DNA of 64,000 bases. Source: Thomasclavelia ramosa DSM 1402 (GTDB lineage: Bacteria; Bacillota_I; Bacilli_A; Erysipelotrichales; Coprobacillaceae). The DNA lies in contig NZ_CP036346.1 in assembly GCF_014131695.1 (NCBI RefSeq), forward strand, positions 1,240,001-1,304,000, read 5' to 3'. Positions within the stretch are counted from its first letter, which is position 1, and the number at the start of each line of letters is the position of its first letter. The position numbers and the translations under genes were made by a program. Below, in pieces: positions 1-8,622 of this stretch. The notes beneath the pieces are model-generated. The model saw nothing but the letters and a program-made list of their open reading frames with translations. It had not been told where the DNA came from and searched no databases.

Positions 1-695
1 TTAAAAAAATAAGTATATATTAAACCAGTCAAAATGACAGCCAAAATAACTAGAGCTGCTCGGCATTGAGTCAAAATAATATATAATAGTTGGACAATGA
101 TATTTAGTTTATATAATCGTGGATGTGTATATTCGTTTTTTAATGCATAAAGTGCTAATAAAATAGTAATTGCACTCAAAAAGGCTGCAGGATTACAATT
201 AAAATATACACCAAATAATCGATTTCCTACTAATCCGATTGGCCATCCATTTTGAATTTTCGAGAATTTAAATAAATACATTATTAAAGAACAGATTCCA
301 GCTAGACCGGTTAATAGGTTGGTCAGAGGAATAATACTTTTTAATTCATCGTAGATATTGTTTGATGAAAAACTTTTTTGATTCCCGTAGATCAAAAAAA
401 AGATCATTAGCTGTAAAAGTGCAATTAAATATGATTTTAAATTACTATATGGATTGATCGCTGTTGCAAGGAACAAAATCAGGCCATAGGTAATAATTAA
501 AATAAATTTAATATCATGGTAATTAATTTGTTTTTGATAAAAGTCCCATCCAATGATAAGTCCTCCCCATCCAATCATGATAAATAACAAAATATTAAGA
601 TTGAAACCTAGGTAACCTAGGGCAAGTGTATTGATAAAAGCATAAATAATAAATGCTAATTTAAAATATTTTCTTGATAATAGATAAGTCTGCAT
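1..695 (-). CDS. O-antigen ligase/polymerase-like membrane protein (3' end outside window)
   Basis: This minus-strand gene starts at the ATG at 695-693 behind a strong GGAGGGGG ribosome site and stays open for 231 codons to the window edge, so the C-terminus is missing. The translation is very hydrophobic with roughly six membrane helices. Near residues 165-180 it reads GNRLFGVYFNCNPAAF, followed by a LTQCRAAL segment; this resembles the arginine- and asparagine-containing motifs of the O-antigen ligase / Wzy polymerase family, which join or polymerise lipid-linked glycans at the membrane. It is divergent from the nucleotidyltransferase at 843. The family call rests on motif memory and the catalytic loop is not in view, so the exact function is uncertain. 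Confidence 0.6.
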   Translation of the reverse strand, partial: MQTYLLSRKYFKLAFIIYAFINTLALGYLGFNLNILLFIMIGWGGLIIGWDFYQKQINYHDIKFILIITYGLILFLATAINPYSNLKSYLIALLQLMIFFLIYGNQKSFSSNNIYDELKSIIPLTNLLTGLAGICSLIMYLFKFSKIQNGWPIGLVGNRLFGVYFNCNPAAFLSAITILLALYALKNEYTHPRLYKLNIIVQLLYIILTQCRAALVILAVILTGLIYTYFF

Positions 696-778
696 AATCC
701 CCCTCCATGATATTCATTCTAACAAAATATTGATATTAATACTACTTTAATTTGTTTGCTGCGATTTGCTTATTACAA

Positions 779-811
779 TAACTATTAAAATAGTTAAAGA
801 TAGTGTATAAT
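779..811 (+). promoter_or_regulatory. Promoter with overlapping palindrome upstream of nucleotidyltransferase
   Basis: A TATAAT -10 box lies at 806-811. Upstream, 779-796 is a perfect palindrome with 8-bp arms (TAACTATT / AATAGTTA) and a 2-nt centre, placed where a regulator would cover the -35 region. The palindrome is seen directly; the operator role is inferred. Confidence 0.4.
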
Positions 812-842
812 TAATGAAGAATATTTAGAAATGAGGGACTTT

Positions 843-1760
843 ATGAAGAATATTACATTGGTTATTATGGCGGCCGGAATTGGTAGTCGTTTTGGAGGTG
901 GCATTAAACAATTGGCACCAGTAGGACCAAATGGTGAAATAATCATGGATTATTCCATTTATGATGCTAAAAAGGCAGGTTTTAATAAAGTAGTTTTCGT
1001 TATTCGTAAGGATTTAGAAGCAGAATTTGATGCTGTGATTGGATCACGAATCAAACAAATTATTGATGTTGAATATGTTTTTCAAGAACTAGATAATATT
1101 CCTGACGAATACCAAGAAACATTTAAACAAAGAACAAAACCATGGGGAACAGGGCAGGCAATTTTATGTTGCAAGGATGTAATTAATGAACCATTTTTAG
1201 TTATTAATGCTGATGACTATTATGGTAAACAGGCATACGAAGAAGCTTATAAATACTTAAATGAAAATCATGATAATACGGCTAAACAACAGATTGCGAT
1301 GGTTAGTTTTGTACTTAAAAATACTTTGAGTGATAATGGTGGTGTAACACGTGGGGTGTGCACGGTTGATCAAAACAATCATCTTTGTGATATTGTTGAG
1401 ACACATAATATTGAAAAAGGTGATAATTGTGCATTTGTTAAAAAAGAAAATCAAATTATTGAACTTGATCTCGAGGTACCGGTATCAATGAATATGTGGG
1501 CTCTACAACCAGAAATATTTGATATTTTAGATTCTAAGTTCAAATTGTTTTTATCTCAATTAGAGAATGATAATTTTAAAGATGAGTATCTATTACCAAC
1601 TATTATAGGTTCACTATTAAAAGAAAATCAGGTTGAAGTGACTGTGTTAAAATCGTTAGATAATTGGTTTGGAGTTACATATAAAGAAGATAAACAAACA
1701 GTTATTGAAAGTATTCAAAAATTAACAGCTGTCGGTGTTTATCCACAAAAATTATTTTAA
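843..1760 (+). CDS. Sugar-phosphate nucleotidyltransferase-like protein
   Basis: The protein begins MKNITLVIMAAGIGSRFGGGIKQ, which contains the GxGxRxG...K signature of the NTP_transferase fold, used to move NMP onto sugar phosphates or related alcohol phosphates. It is about 305 residues, long enough for the nucleotidyltransferase domain and a C-terminal extension. An in-frame ATG lies at 831, but GAGGGAC just upstream of 843 fits the ribosome site for the later ATG. A hairpin terminator follows directly. The neighbour at 1-695 is a possible glycan polymerase or ligase, so a role in surface polysaccharide precursor synthesis is plausible but inferred. The substrate cannot be told from sequence. 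Confidence 0.75.
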   Translation: MKNITLVIMAAGIGSRFGGGIKQLAPVGPNGEIIMDYSIYDAKKAGFNKVVFVIRKDLEAEFDAVIGSRIKQIIDVEYVFQELDNIPDEYQETFKQRTKPWGTGQAILCCKDVINEPFLVINADDYYGKQAYEEAYKYLNENHDNTAKQQIAMVSFVLKNTLSDNGGVTRGVCTVDQNNHLCDIVETHNIEKGDNCAFVKKENQIIELDLEVPVSMNMWALQPEIFDILDSKFKLFLSQLENDNFKDEYLLPTIIGSLLKENQVEVTVLKSLDNWFGVTYKEDKQTVIESIQKLTAVGVYPQKLF

Positions 1761-1771
1761 TAGAAACCGAA

Positions 1772-1796
1772 GGAAGATGTGGGTATCTTCCTTTTG
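1772..1796 (+). terminator. Rho-independent terminator
   Basis: GGAAGAT and ATCTTCC form a 7-bp stem with a short loop followed by CTTTTG, just after the nucleotidyltransferase stop. Confidence 0.75.
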
Positions 1797-1858
1797 TCTT
1801 TCATCAGCATATACTCTTTGGTATAATTAATAATGATATGAAAAACGGGGAAAGTCGA

Positions 1859-3199
1859 ATGGAACAAATTAAATTAATTGAAAAATTATTAGAAATAAGG
1901 AAATATAAGGAAATTAAAGAAATCTTAAAAGAAATGAACGATGTGGATGTTGCCGAAATGCTCGAAGGTTTTTCTGATGAAAATATGATACGTATATTTA
2001 GATTATTGCCAAAAGATGATGCTGCAGATATTTTTGCATATATGTCAAGCGACAGAGAACATGCGTTAATAGATTCGTTAACCAATAAAGAGTTAGAGAA
2101 TATTATTAATGATCTTTATTCAGATGACGTAATGGAACTTCTTGAAGAGTTACCCGCTAATGTTGTGAAGCGAATTATTGCTGCTTCCAATCCTGAGACT
2201 CGTCGTGATATAAATCATTTATTACGCTATCCTGAAGATTCTGCAGGTAGTAATATGAATATCGATTTTGTTGATTTACGTGCAGATATGACAGTTAAGG
2301 AAGCGATTGCACGAATTAGACGTATTGGAGTAGATAAAGAAACAATCAATACTTGTTATGTAATCGATAATTTTCGTCATCTTTTGGGAATTGTTACTTT
2401 GAGAAAGTTAGTTTTATCATCACAAAGTGCTTTGATTGAGGAGATTATGAACGATAATCTTATTACAGTTCATACGATGGAGGATCAAGAGGATGTAGCA
2501 CATGATTTTCAAAAATATGACTTAACTTCAATGCCTGTGGTTGATAATGAAAATCGTTTAGTTGGAATCATTACAGTTGATGATATTGTTGATATCATGC
2601 AGGAAGAAACAACTGAAGATATCGAAAAAATGGCCGCAATGGTACCGTCAGACAAGCCTTATATTAAAAATGGCCCGTTTGAAACATTTAAAAAAAGAAT
2701 ACCGTGGCTTTTGTTATTAATGATTTCAGCTTCTATTACTGGAAAAATCATTCAAGGATTTGAGCATGCTTTAGCGGGCTCTGTGATTTTAACGGCTTTT
2801 ATTCCAATGTTAATGGATACTGGTGGTAATTCAGGTTCGCAAGCCTCTGTCTCAATTATTCGGGCTTTGTCACTAGATGAAATCAAACATAGTGATATCG
2901 TCAAAATTGTTTTTAAAGAATTTAGAGTTGCAATTTTAGTTGGGGTTACTTTAGCAGCATGTAATTTTATTAAAATGATGATTATTGATCATGTTTCAAT
3001 CATGATAGCTGCTGTAGTTTGTCTAACTTTGATAGTTACTGTAATCATTGCTAAAATCGTTGGCTGCACTTTACCAATTTTAGCTGATAAATTAGGCTTT
3101 GATCCCGCTGTGATGGCTAGCCCGTTTATCACTACGATCGTTGATGCTTTGTCATTGTTGATCTATTTTACGATTGCTACTAATTTATTAAATTTATAA
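1859..3199 (+). CDS. mgtE: Magnesium transporter MgtE
   Basis: This is a MgtE-family Mg2+ channel of about 446 residues. It has a cytosolic N-domain (about 1-120) of helical repeats, a pair of CBS domains (about 130-250; MNDNLITV and the second-repeat segment VGIITVDDIVDIM are typical) and a C-terminal membrane domain with five helices. The pore region carries the family motif DTGGNSGSQAS near residue 320. In the family, Mg2+ binding between the N and CBS domains closes the channel. An upstream in-frame ATG at 1838 has no ribosome site; GGGGAAAG precedes 1859, which is preferred. It is monocistronic, ending in a strong hairpin. Confidence 0.95.
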   Translation: MEQIKLIEKLLEIRKYKEIKEILKEMNDVDVAEMLEGFSDENMIRIFRLLPKDDAADIFAYMSSDREHALIDSLTNKELENIINDLYSDDVMELLEELPANVVKRIIAASNPETRRDINHLLRYPEDSAGSNMNIDFVDLRADMTVKEAIARIRRIGVDKETINTCYVIDNFRHLLGIVTLRKLVLSSQSALIEEIMNDNLITVHTMEDQEDVAHDFQKYDLTSMPVVDNENRLVGIITVDDIVDIMQEETTEDIEKMAAMVPSDKPYIKNGPFETFKKRIPWLLLLMISASITGKIIQGFEHALAGSVILTAFIPMLMDTGGNSGSQASVSIIRALSLDEIKHSDIVKIVFKEFRVAILVGVTLAACNFIKMMIIDHVSIMIAAVVCLTLIVTVIIAKIVGCTLPILADKLGFDPAVMASPFITTIVDALSLLIYFTIATNLLNL

Positions 3200-3200
3200 A

Positions 3201-3229
3201 GTCTCTGGAAGATTCCAGAGACTAGTTTT
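3201..3229 (+). terminator. Strong hairpin terminator after mgtE
   Basis: A near-perfect inverted repeat of 10 bp (GTCTCTGGAA / TTCCAGAGAC, 3201-3222) is followed by AGTTTTTA. It lies between the convergent mgtE and the cysteine-rich gene. Confidence 0.9.
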
Positions 3230-3573
3230 TATTTACAAGAATCATTATTGCGTAGATCTTGTAATGCTTCAATAGCACAACAGGCTTTTTCTTTTAATGC
3301 GTTTTCTAGTTCCTTTACAGTACCAATTGTCTGTGCTGCTGATTCATTGATTGCAATTAATTCATCGATACATTTAGCTAAACATACTGCTTTTTTAATT
3401 TTTTCACTTTCAGCACATAAAATTGCAGCTAAGGCACCTTCTTGCATTGCAACTGATTGTAAAACAGCCGCTAAGGCACAACGTTCATCAACGCAACAAC
3501 CTTCAATACAGCAATTGTCCATGCAGCAGTCATCGATACAAAAATCTCGATTACATGAATTCATGGGTTTCAT
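3229..3573 (-). CDS. Cysteine-rich small protein with helical tail, possible spore-surface protein
   Basis: This 114-residue protein has two parts. Residues 7-32 hold a tandem cysteine array in which CC or single C recurs every 4-5 residues (CIDDCC, MDNCC, IEGCC, VDERC). Residues 33-110 are alanine-rich and helical (SVAMQEGALAAILCAESEKIKKAV...INESAAQTIGTVKELENAL) with further cysteines. The helical half resembles, from memory, a domain found at the end of exosporium or spore-coat proteins of Bacillus and Clostridium (SIAxQEAALAHILNAEGEKIQ...). The ATG at 3573 is preceded by an AAGGAGATG-type ribosome site. No partner gene is adjacent. A metal-binding or disulphide-crosslinked spore-surface role is an inference; no confirmed family. 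Confidence 0.7.
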   Translation of the reverse strand: MKPMNSCNRDFCIDDCCMDNCCIEGCCVDERCALAAVLQSVAMQEGALAAILCAESEKIKKAVCLAKCIDELIAINESAAQTIGTVKELENALKEKACCAIEALQDLRNNDSCK

Positions 3574-3668
3574 CTCCTTCCATACTATAAGATATGCAAG
3601 GGGAATAGATTGTTAGTGGCTTATGTCTTGAAAAACAAAAAGAGCGTGATAACAACGCTCTTATATAT

Positions 3669-5486
3669 TTATTCAACTGTTACTGATTTAGCTAAATTAC
3701 GAGGTTTATCAACATCGCAACCTTTAAGTTTAGCGGCATAATAACTGATTAACTGCAGTGGGATTGCAACTAATACTGCTTGTAAAATTGGATTTACATC
3801 GGGCATGTAATAAGTTTCATCAACATTTCCAACCTCTTCACCGGTTAATGTAAATAAAATGACTTTTGCTCCTCGAGCAATTGTTTCTTGAATATTGCTA
3901 ATTGTTTTTGAAGCTATATGTGGTTGTGTAGCAACTGCAATTACTACACTGCCTTCTTCAATCAAAGCAATTGGACCATGCTTTAATTCACCAGCAATAT
4001 AAGCATCAGCATGGATATATGATACTTCTTTTAGTTTTAAAGCACCCTCTAGGACGGAAGCATAATCTAAACTTCGCCCAATATAGTAGGCATCTTTTTG
4101 ATTTTTTAAATAGTTCGCATATTTTTCAAATAGTGGTTCATCTTTTAAAATATTTTCGATTTGTTTAGGCAATTTAGCAATTCCGTTAATAATGTCTTTA
4201 TAGATATCATTTTCTTTTCCTAGGGTCTGTGCAACATACATTGCTAATAATAATAAGACAATAACTTGCGTAGTATAGGCTTTAGTACTTGCTACAGCAA
4301 TTTCTGGTCCTGCACAAGTATAAATTGTTGCTTCAGCTTCACGCGAGATAGTTGAACCAAGAACATTAGCTACGGCAATCGTAGTACAACCTTTATTTTT
4401 TGCTAAACGTAAAGCAGCCATGGTATCTGCAGTTTCACCCGATTGTGAGACAAAAATACACAGAGTTTTTTCATCAATGATAGGGTCACCATATCTAAAT
4501 TCTGAAGCGGCTTGGGTAAAAGTAGGAATACCAGTTAAGCGTTCCATAATATTGGCTCCTGAAAGGCAAGCATGATATGCAGTTCCGCAAGCGACAAAAT
4601 ATACTTTATTAAAAGTTGTAAAACGTTCTTTCAATATTTCTAGTTCAGGCAAAATAATTCGATCATTACCTTCAACTCGGCCTCTTAAAGTTTCACTAAT
4701 AGCATATGGCTGTTCGTGAATTTCTTTTAACATGAAAGTATCGTAACCGCCTTTTTGAGCTGCTTCATTATCATAAGGGATATGTGTAATTTCTTTTTGA
4801 ATTTCGTTGCCTTCAGCGTCATAGAAAGTTATTTTATTTTTACATAATTTAGCAATTTCAAAATCATCAATAAAATAGACATCTTTGGTGTAGTCTAATA
4901 AAGCAGGAATATCACTTGCCCCAAAACTTGCACAGTCACTTGTCCCTAATACTAATGGACTGTCTTTTTTAGTTACATAAACTACATCCGGCTCTAAAGT
5001 AGAAACAATGCATAAAGCGTAACTTCCATCAATGTGAGTAATGACCTTTTTTAATGCTTTCAGCATATCACCATCATAGTAAGAATCTAGTAGATGGACG
5101 ACAACTTCACTATCTGTTTCGCTATGGAATTTATACCCCTTAGCTACTAGTTGTTCCTTTAATTCTCGATAATTTTCAATGATTCCATTATGCACTAGTG
5201 AAATAGTGTTTTTATTATTGGTATGGGGATGAGAATTAAGGTTAGATGGGACTCCATGAGTTGCCCAGCGAGTGTGACCAATTCCGACACAGCCAATTGG
5301 AGTATCTTGATCTAGTCGATCTATGAGATTTTGCAATCTTCCTTTCGTTTTAATCGTGAAAAGTTTATCTTTATCTACAAGGGTTACACCAGCTGAATCA
5401 TAGCCACGATACTCTAATTTAGAAAGTCCTTGAAGTAAGAATGGTAAAGCTTCTTCTTTACCGGAAAACGCAGTAATTCCACACAT
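3669..5486 (-). CDS. glmS: Glutamine--fructose-6-phosphate aminotransferase (isomerizing)
   Basis: GlmS makes glucosamine-6-phosphate from fructose-6-phosphate and glutamine, the first committed step to UDP-GlcNAc and peptidoglycan. The true start is the ATG at 5486: it yields MCGITAF, putting the catalytic cysteine at position 2, and GGAGGAATTTTT precedes it. Extending to 5516 would bury the nucleophile. The 605-residue protein has the glutaminase domain (about 1-220, GHTRWATHG), two SIS sugar-isomerase domains (SQSGETADT and a second near 460-590) and the canonical tail DKPRNLAKSVTVE. It is controlled by the glmS ribozyme in its leader. Confidence 0.98.
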   Translation of the reverse strand: MCGITAFSGKEEALPFLLQGLSKLEYRGYDSAGVTLVDKDKLFTIKTKGRLQNLIDRLDQDTPIGCVGIGHTRWATHGVPSNLNSHPHTNNKNTISLVHNGIIENYRELKEQLVAKGYKFHSETDSEVVVHLLDSYYDGDMLKALKKVITHIDGSYALCIVSTLEPDVVYVTKKDSPLVLGTSDCASFGASDIPALLDYTKDVYFIDDFEIAKLCKNKITFYDAEGNEIQKEITHIPYDNEAAQKGGYDTFMLKEIHEQPYAISETLRGRVEGNDRIILPELEILKERFTTFNKVYFVACGTAYHACLSGANIMERLTGIPTFTQAASEFRYGDPIIDEKTLCIFVSQSGETADTMAALRLAKNKGCTTIAVANVLGSTISREAEATIYTCAGPEIAVASTKAYTTQVIVLLLLAMYVAQTLGKENDIYKDIINGIAKLPKQIENILKDEPLFEKYANYLKNQKDAYYIGRSLDYASVLEGALKLKEVSYIHADAYIAGELKHGPIALIEEGSVVIAVATQPHIASKTISNIQETIARGAKVILFTLTGEEVGNVDETYYMPDVNPILQAVLVAIPLQLISYYAAKLKGCDVDKPRNLAKSVTVE

Positions 5487-5559
5487 AAAAATTCCTCCAT
5501 AGTTTTGATTATTCAATTGTTATTATGTTATCAATGGAGGATACCGAATGAATTTGTTT

Positions 5560-5680
5560 AATGATTACCCATTATTTTTGTTCATTGTTTAGGTAGTATC
5601 ATACCTCTAGACCATCCGCCGAATATTTCGATAAGTCTAGCCCTCGTCAACTAATTACTTAGTCCTGGCGCTATTTTGTA
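5560..5680 (-). promoter_or_regulatory. glmS ribozyme (GlcN6P-activated self-cleaving riboswitch)
   Basis: Read on the minus strand the leader contains AGCGCCAGGACTAAG, GTTGACGAGG, TTATCGAAATATTCGGCGGATG and downstream pairing elements, matching the conserved core of the glmS ribozyme. Cleavage is expected between A (5672) and G (5671). It lies 75-190 nt upstream of the glmS start. In the family, glucosamine-6-phosphate acts as cofactor for cleavage and the cut message is degraded. Confidence 0.96.
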
Positions 5681-5706
5681 TTTCTGTCTCCTTAATAACA
5701 GTTGCT

Positions 5707-5735
5707 ATTATATACAAATAAAATTAAAAAAGCAA
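5707..5735 (-). promoter_or_regulatory. glmS promoter
   Basis: Minus strand: TTGCTT (5735-5730), 17-nt spacer, TATAAT (5712-5707), placing the transcript start about 25-30 nt before the ribozyme cleavage site. Confidence 0.75.
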
Positions 5736-5923
5736 CCCATATTATAATATGAAGTATTTGATAATAGATGCAAAGAAATAAAGCATAAATAATTAGTTTT
5801 ATTATTTACATTGACTCATTTCCTGATAATTTTTAATTATTTTATGAATAAATTAAAAAAAATTGTAAAAAATAAAAGTGATTTTCCAAGTTTAGGAGTA
5901 AATGATAATAGGAGGGATAAATT

Positions 5924-6442
5924 ATGAGTGTACATGAAAATTTAATTGAAATAAGTAAATCATTAGAGAATTTAGAAGAAACAGGTATTTATGACGTTGA
6001 AAAATACAGCTGTTCATTGAAACATTTGACAAATCAACTAGAATATTTTTATTGTCATTTAGTTAAAGAAAATGGACGTGATATTGACAGTACATATTAT
6101 CATCTTTCTAATCGACCACAAGTTCATCAATTAGCATATTTCAATATCGGACGTGGTTTCCCTAAAGAATTAATGGATGGGCACTGGTGTTATATTTTAA
6201 AGGATCTTGGCTATAAAATGCTGATTATTCCATGTACTTCTATAAAAGGAACAAGTGCTAATCCAGAATTTGAAATGGATATTGAAGTGATGATGTCGGG
6301 CGTAAAGACTAAAAGTCGTTTACAGTTGAGTGAGATACGTTGCGTTGATATGCAGCGGCTTGATTTAAGAAAGACATTTTGTGATGTTTTGAGCAGTCAT
6401 GATGATATTATAAAGTATGTAAAAGAGCATTTGTTAAAATAA
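5924..6442 (+). CDS. PemK/MazF-like protein, orphan
   Basis: This is a 172-residue protein behind AGGAGGGATAAATT. Residues 1-60 are helical. The C-terminal 100 residues have the outline of the PemK/MazF fold: a HLSNRP segment, GxxxxGHWCYILKDLGYKMLIIPCTSIKG, then SRLQLSEIRCVDMQRLDLRK. This matches the family pattern of an early strand, a strand ending in IPxTS, and a late LSxIxxxDxxRL element. MazF-type proteins are RNA-cleaving toxins, normally paired with an upstream antitoxin of about 80 residues; none is present here. Either the N-terminal helical part acts in cis or the protein has another role. The similarity is by eye. Confidence 0.6.
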   Translation: MSVHENLIEISKSLENLEETGIYDVEKYSCSLKHLTNQLEYFYCHLVKENGRDIDSTYYHLSNRPQVHQLAYFNIGRGFPKELMDGHWCYILKDLGYKMLIIPCTSIKGTSANPEFEMDIEVMMSGVKTKSRLQLSEIRCVDMQRLDLRKTFCDVLSSHDDIIKYVKEHLLK

Positions 6443-6443
6443 A

Positions 6444-6466
6444 AATAGCCTAACAAGTAGGCTAAT
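6444..6466 (-). terminator. Hairpin between convergent genes
   Basis: TAGCCTA (6446-6452) pairs with TAGGCTA (6458-6464). On the minus strand it is followed by a T-rich run (TATTTTTATTTT), so it mainly terminates the membrane-protein gene, overlapping its stop codon. There is no T-run on the plus side. Confidence 0.65.
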
Positions 6467-7127
6467 AAACTAAAATGAGTAGAGTTATCAAAAGTAATAT
6501 ACAACAAAATAACAGCGCACATTGTCCAAAAATATTAATTAAACCTGTAGCAATAATGGCTCCAATGATAAAAAAGAAGATAATAATCAAATAGCGAAAA
6601 CAATGATGTAACGCATCTTTATCATGAGCGAATAAATATGCTGATAGTTTTTGACCGGCAGATCTCAAATTCCCAGTACACATTGTCGAGGCATACGGTA
6701 AACCATTAGTTGTTCTAAATGTATTTACTTGTAAAGAACAAACTAGACCAATTGTTACGTTGCAAACACTATAGGGAATCTCTTTAGGGATGAATGCAAT
6801 GATCGTCAGAATAATAATTTCAATAATTAAGATTAAATGTTGCCATTCAACATATTGGACATTACTTAAACGATGCTTAATGTATTCACTAATAACAATA
6901 CCTAAAAAGAAAGCTGATATTGGTAATAAATAATATAAAGCACCTAAATAGTTTTGCTCAGCGATTTTAAGTCCCATAAGAACCATGTTTCCAGTTTGGG
7001 CATTAGCAAAAACATTGCCTTTTAGAAGATAGGTATAAATATCTAAAAAGCCCCCAACGATAGCAAGCAAGATTCCTGTTAAAAGTGATTCATGAATCGT
7101 TGCTTTTAAAAAATTTTTAATTTTCAT
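6462..7127 (-). CDS. YoaK/DUF1275-family membrane protein
   Basis: A roughly 221-residue integral membrane protein with six probable helices. The N-terminal motif GGFLDIYTYLLKGNVFANAQTGNMVLMG is diagnostic for DUF1275 (B. subtilis YoaK-like), and the second half repeats it with TFRTTNGLPYASTMCTGNLRSAGQ. The function of the family is not established. A GTG lies directly before the ATG at 7127; neither has a strong ribosome site. It lies 38 nt downstream of ackA on the same strand with a hairpin between, so partial read-through from ackA is possible. Confidence 0.85.
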   Translation of the reverse strand: MKIKNFLKATIHESLLTGILLAIVGGFLDIYTYLLKGNVFANAQTGNMVLMGLKIAEQNYLGALYYLLPISAFFLGIVISEYIKHRLSNVQYVEWQHLILIIEIIILTIIAFIPKEIPYSVCNVTIGLVCSLQVNTFRTTNGLPYASTMCTGNLRSAGQKLSAYLFAHDKDALHHCFRYLIIIFFFIIGAIIATGLINIFGQCALLFCCILLLITLLILVY

Positions 7128-7135
7128 CACGTTAA

Positions 7136-7161
7136 AACATGTAGCAGGAATGCTACATGTT
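7136..7161 (-). terminator. Hairpin downstream of ackA
   Basis: ACATGTAGCA and TGCTACATGT form a 10-bp stem, followed on the minus strand by TTTTAA. The T-run is short, so termination may be partial and allow read-through into the YoaK-like gene. Confidence 0.6.
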
Positions 7162-7165
7162 TATT

Positions 7166-8356
7166 TTATAAGTTTAGTAGACGTTTTGTATCGCGAGCAA
7201 TTACTAATTCTTCATTAGTTGGGATAACGAATACTTTTACTTTTGAATTAGGAGTACTAATTAAACGATCTCCTTGACCATTAACATTTGCATCTTCATC
7301 AAGTTCGATACCTAAAGCATCTTTTAATAAATCACAAATTCCTTTTCTTGCAAAGAATGAATTTTCACCAATTCCTGCAGTAAAGCAAATTGCATCAACA
7401 CCACCTAATGCAATAAAATAACGACCAATATAAGCAATAACACGACGATAGAAAATATCGATTGCAAGTTGAGCTCTTTCATTACCTTCTAAAGCAGCAT
7501 TTTGAACATCTCTAAAATCACTTGACACACCAGAAATACCAAGTAGTCCAGATTCTTTATTTAACATCGTAATAACTTCTTTCATGTCCATTCCAACTTC
7601 TTCAATCAAATAATCGATTACAGAAGGATCGACGTCACCACTACGAGTTCCCATCATAATTCCTGCAAGTGGAGTGAATCCCATTGAAGTATTTACTGAT
7701 TTACCGTCTTTAACAGCTGTTAAAGATCCACCAGCTCCTAAATGAGCCACAATAACTTTGGAATGTTCAGGATTTCCAAGCATTTCGATTGCTCGTTGAG
7801 AAACATAGAAATGACTAGTTCCGTGAGCACCATATTTACGTACTTTATAGTCTGTATAATATTTATATGGAATTGGATAAATATAGCATTTAGGATCTAA
7901 AGTTTGGTGAAAAGCAGTATCAAATACAGCTACAGCTCCAGCTTCAGGGATTGCTTCCTTAAATGCATAATATCCAGTTAAATGAGCGGGATTATGTAAT
8001 GGTGCTAATGATTTTAATTCGTCAATTTTACTAACAACATCTTCATCAATGATTGCTGAAGAATCAAAGTATGATCCCCCTTGAACGACACGATGCCCAA
8101 CACCTTTGATTTCATTTAACTCTTTTACAATTCCTTTTTCAATTAAAGTATCTAATAAAAGTTGTACTGCAACTTTATGATCTTTAATTGGGTTAGTTGT
8201 AACAGTCTTTTTTCCTTGATATTTAATCGTAAAGATTGAATCTTCTAATCCAATTCTTTCGATTACTCCAGATGTAATTACAGATTCGTCATCCATTTCA
8301 AATAATTGAAACTTTAATGAAGAACTACCTGCATTTACAGAAATAATTTTTGCCAT
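7166..8356 (-). CDS. ackA: Acetate kinase
   Basis: AckA converts acetyl phosphate and ADP to acetate and ATP, the energy-yielding end of mixed-acid fermentation. The 396-residue protein has the family landmarks: NAGSSSLKFQLF at the N-terminus, GHRVVQGG, FDTAFHQT, HLGAGGSLTAV and the late GIGENS segment. The ATG at 8356 follows GGAGGCTTTATAAA. No pta gene is adjacent, so the phosphotransacetylase must be elsewhere. It is the first gene before the YoaK-like gene, with a weak hairpin between them. Confidence 0.98.
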   Translation of the reverse strand: MAKIISVNAGSSSLKFQLFEMDDESVITSGVIERIGLEDSIFTIKYQGKKTVTTNPIKDHKVAVQLLLDTLIEKGIVKELNEIKGVGHRVVQGGSYFDSSAIIDEDVVSKIDELKSLAPLHNPAHLTGYYAFKEAIPEAGAVAVFDTAFHQTLDPKCYIYPIPYKYYTDYKVRKYGAHGTSHFYVSQRAIEMLGNPEHSKVIVAHLGAGGSLTAVKDGKSVNTSMGFTPLAGIMMGTRSGDVDPSVIDYLIEEVGMDMKEVITMLNKESGLLGISGVSSDFRDVQNAALEGNERAQLAIDIFYRRVIAYIGRYFIALGGVDAICFTAGIGENSFFARKGICDLLKDALGIELDEDANVNGQGDRLISTPNSKVKVFVIPTNEELVIARDTKRLLNL

Positions 8357-8550
8357 TTTATAAAGCCTCCTTAATCTATCGTCATTATATCATCATTTTG
8401 TAAAATTTCTAGATAAAAGCATTACGTTTATTAATTTTAATATAGATTTTTTTAATCATTGGATAAAAAGAATACAAATTATTATTAATAGGTAGATTTT
8501 TAACTTTAAAGTTAGATAAAATATAAAAATATTTTTTATAAATGTTGTAT

Positions 8551-8568
8551 TGTCGAAATATTGAACGA
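8551..8568 (+). promoter_or_regulatory. Resolvase-like half-site upstream of recombinase gene
   Basis: TGTCGAAATATT (8551-8562) followed by GAACGA lies 55 nt before the recombinase start. It resembles the 12-bp half-site of Tn3/gamma-delta res (TGTCYGATAAT-type). A related motif lies downstream of the gene. Binding is inferred. Confidence 0.35.
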
Positions 8569-8622
8569 GTTTAGGCAATACTGCACTTGTAGAAGAAATA
8601 ATTTATTATAAAGGAGAAGATT

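Noticed and set aside
3248-3616. Plus-strand open frame opposite the cysteine-rich gene
   Set aside because: It lacks a ribosome site, and its composition reflects the complement of the minus-strand gene, which has a good start and terminator placement.
5487-5516. Longer GlmS N-terminus (ten extra residues)
   Set aside because: It would place the catalytic cysteine internally, and the ribosome site fits only the ATG at 5486.
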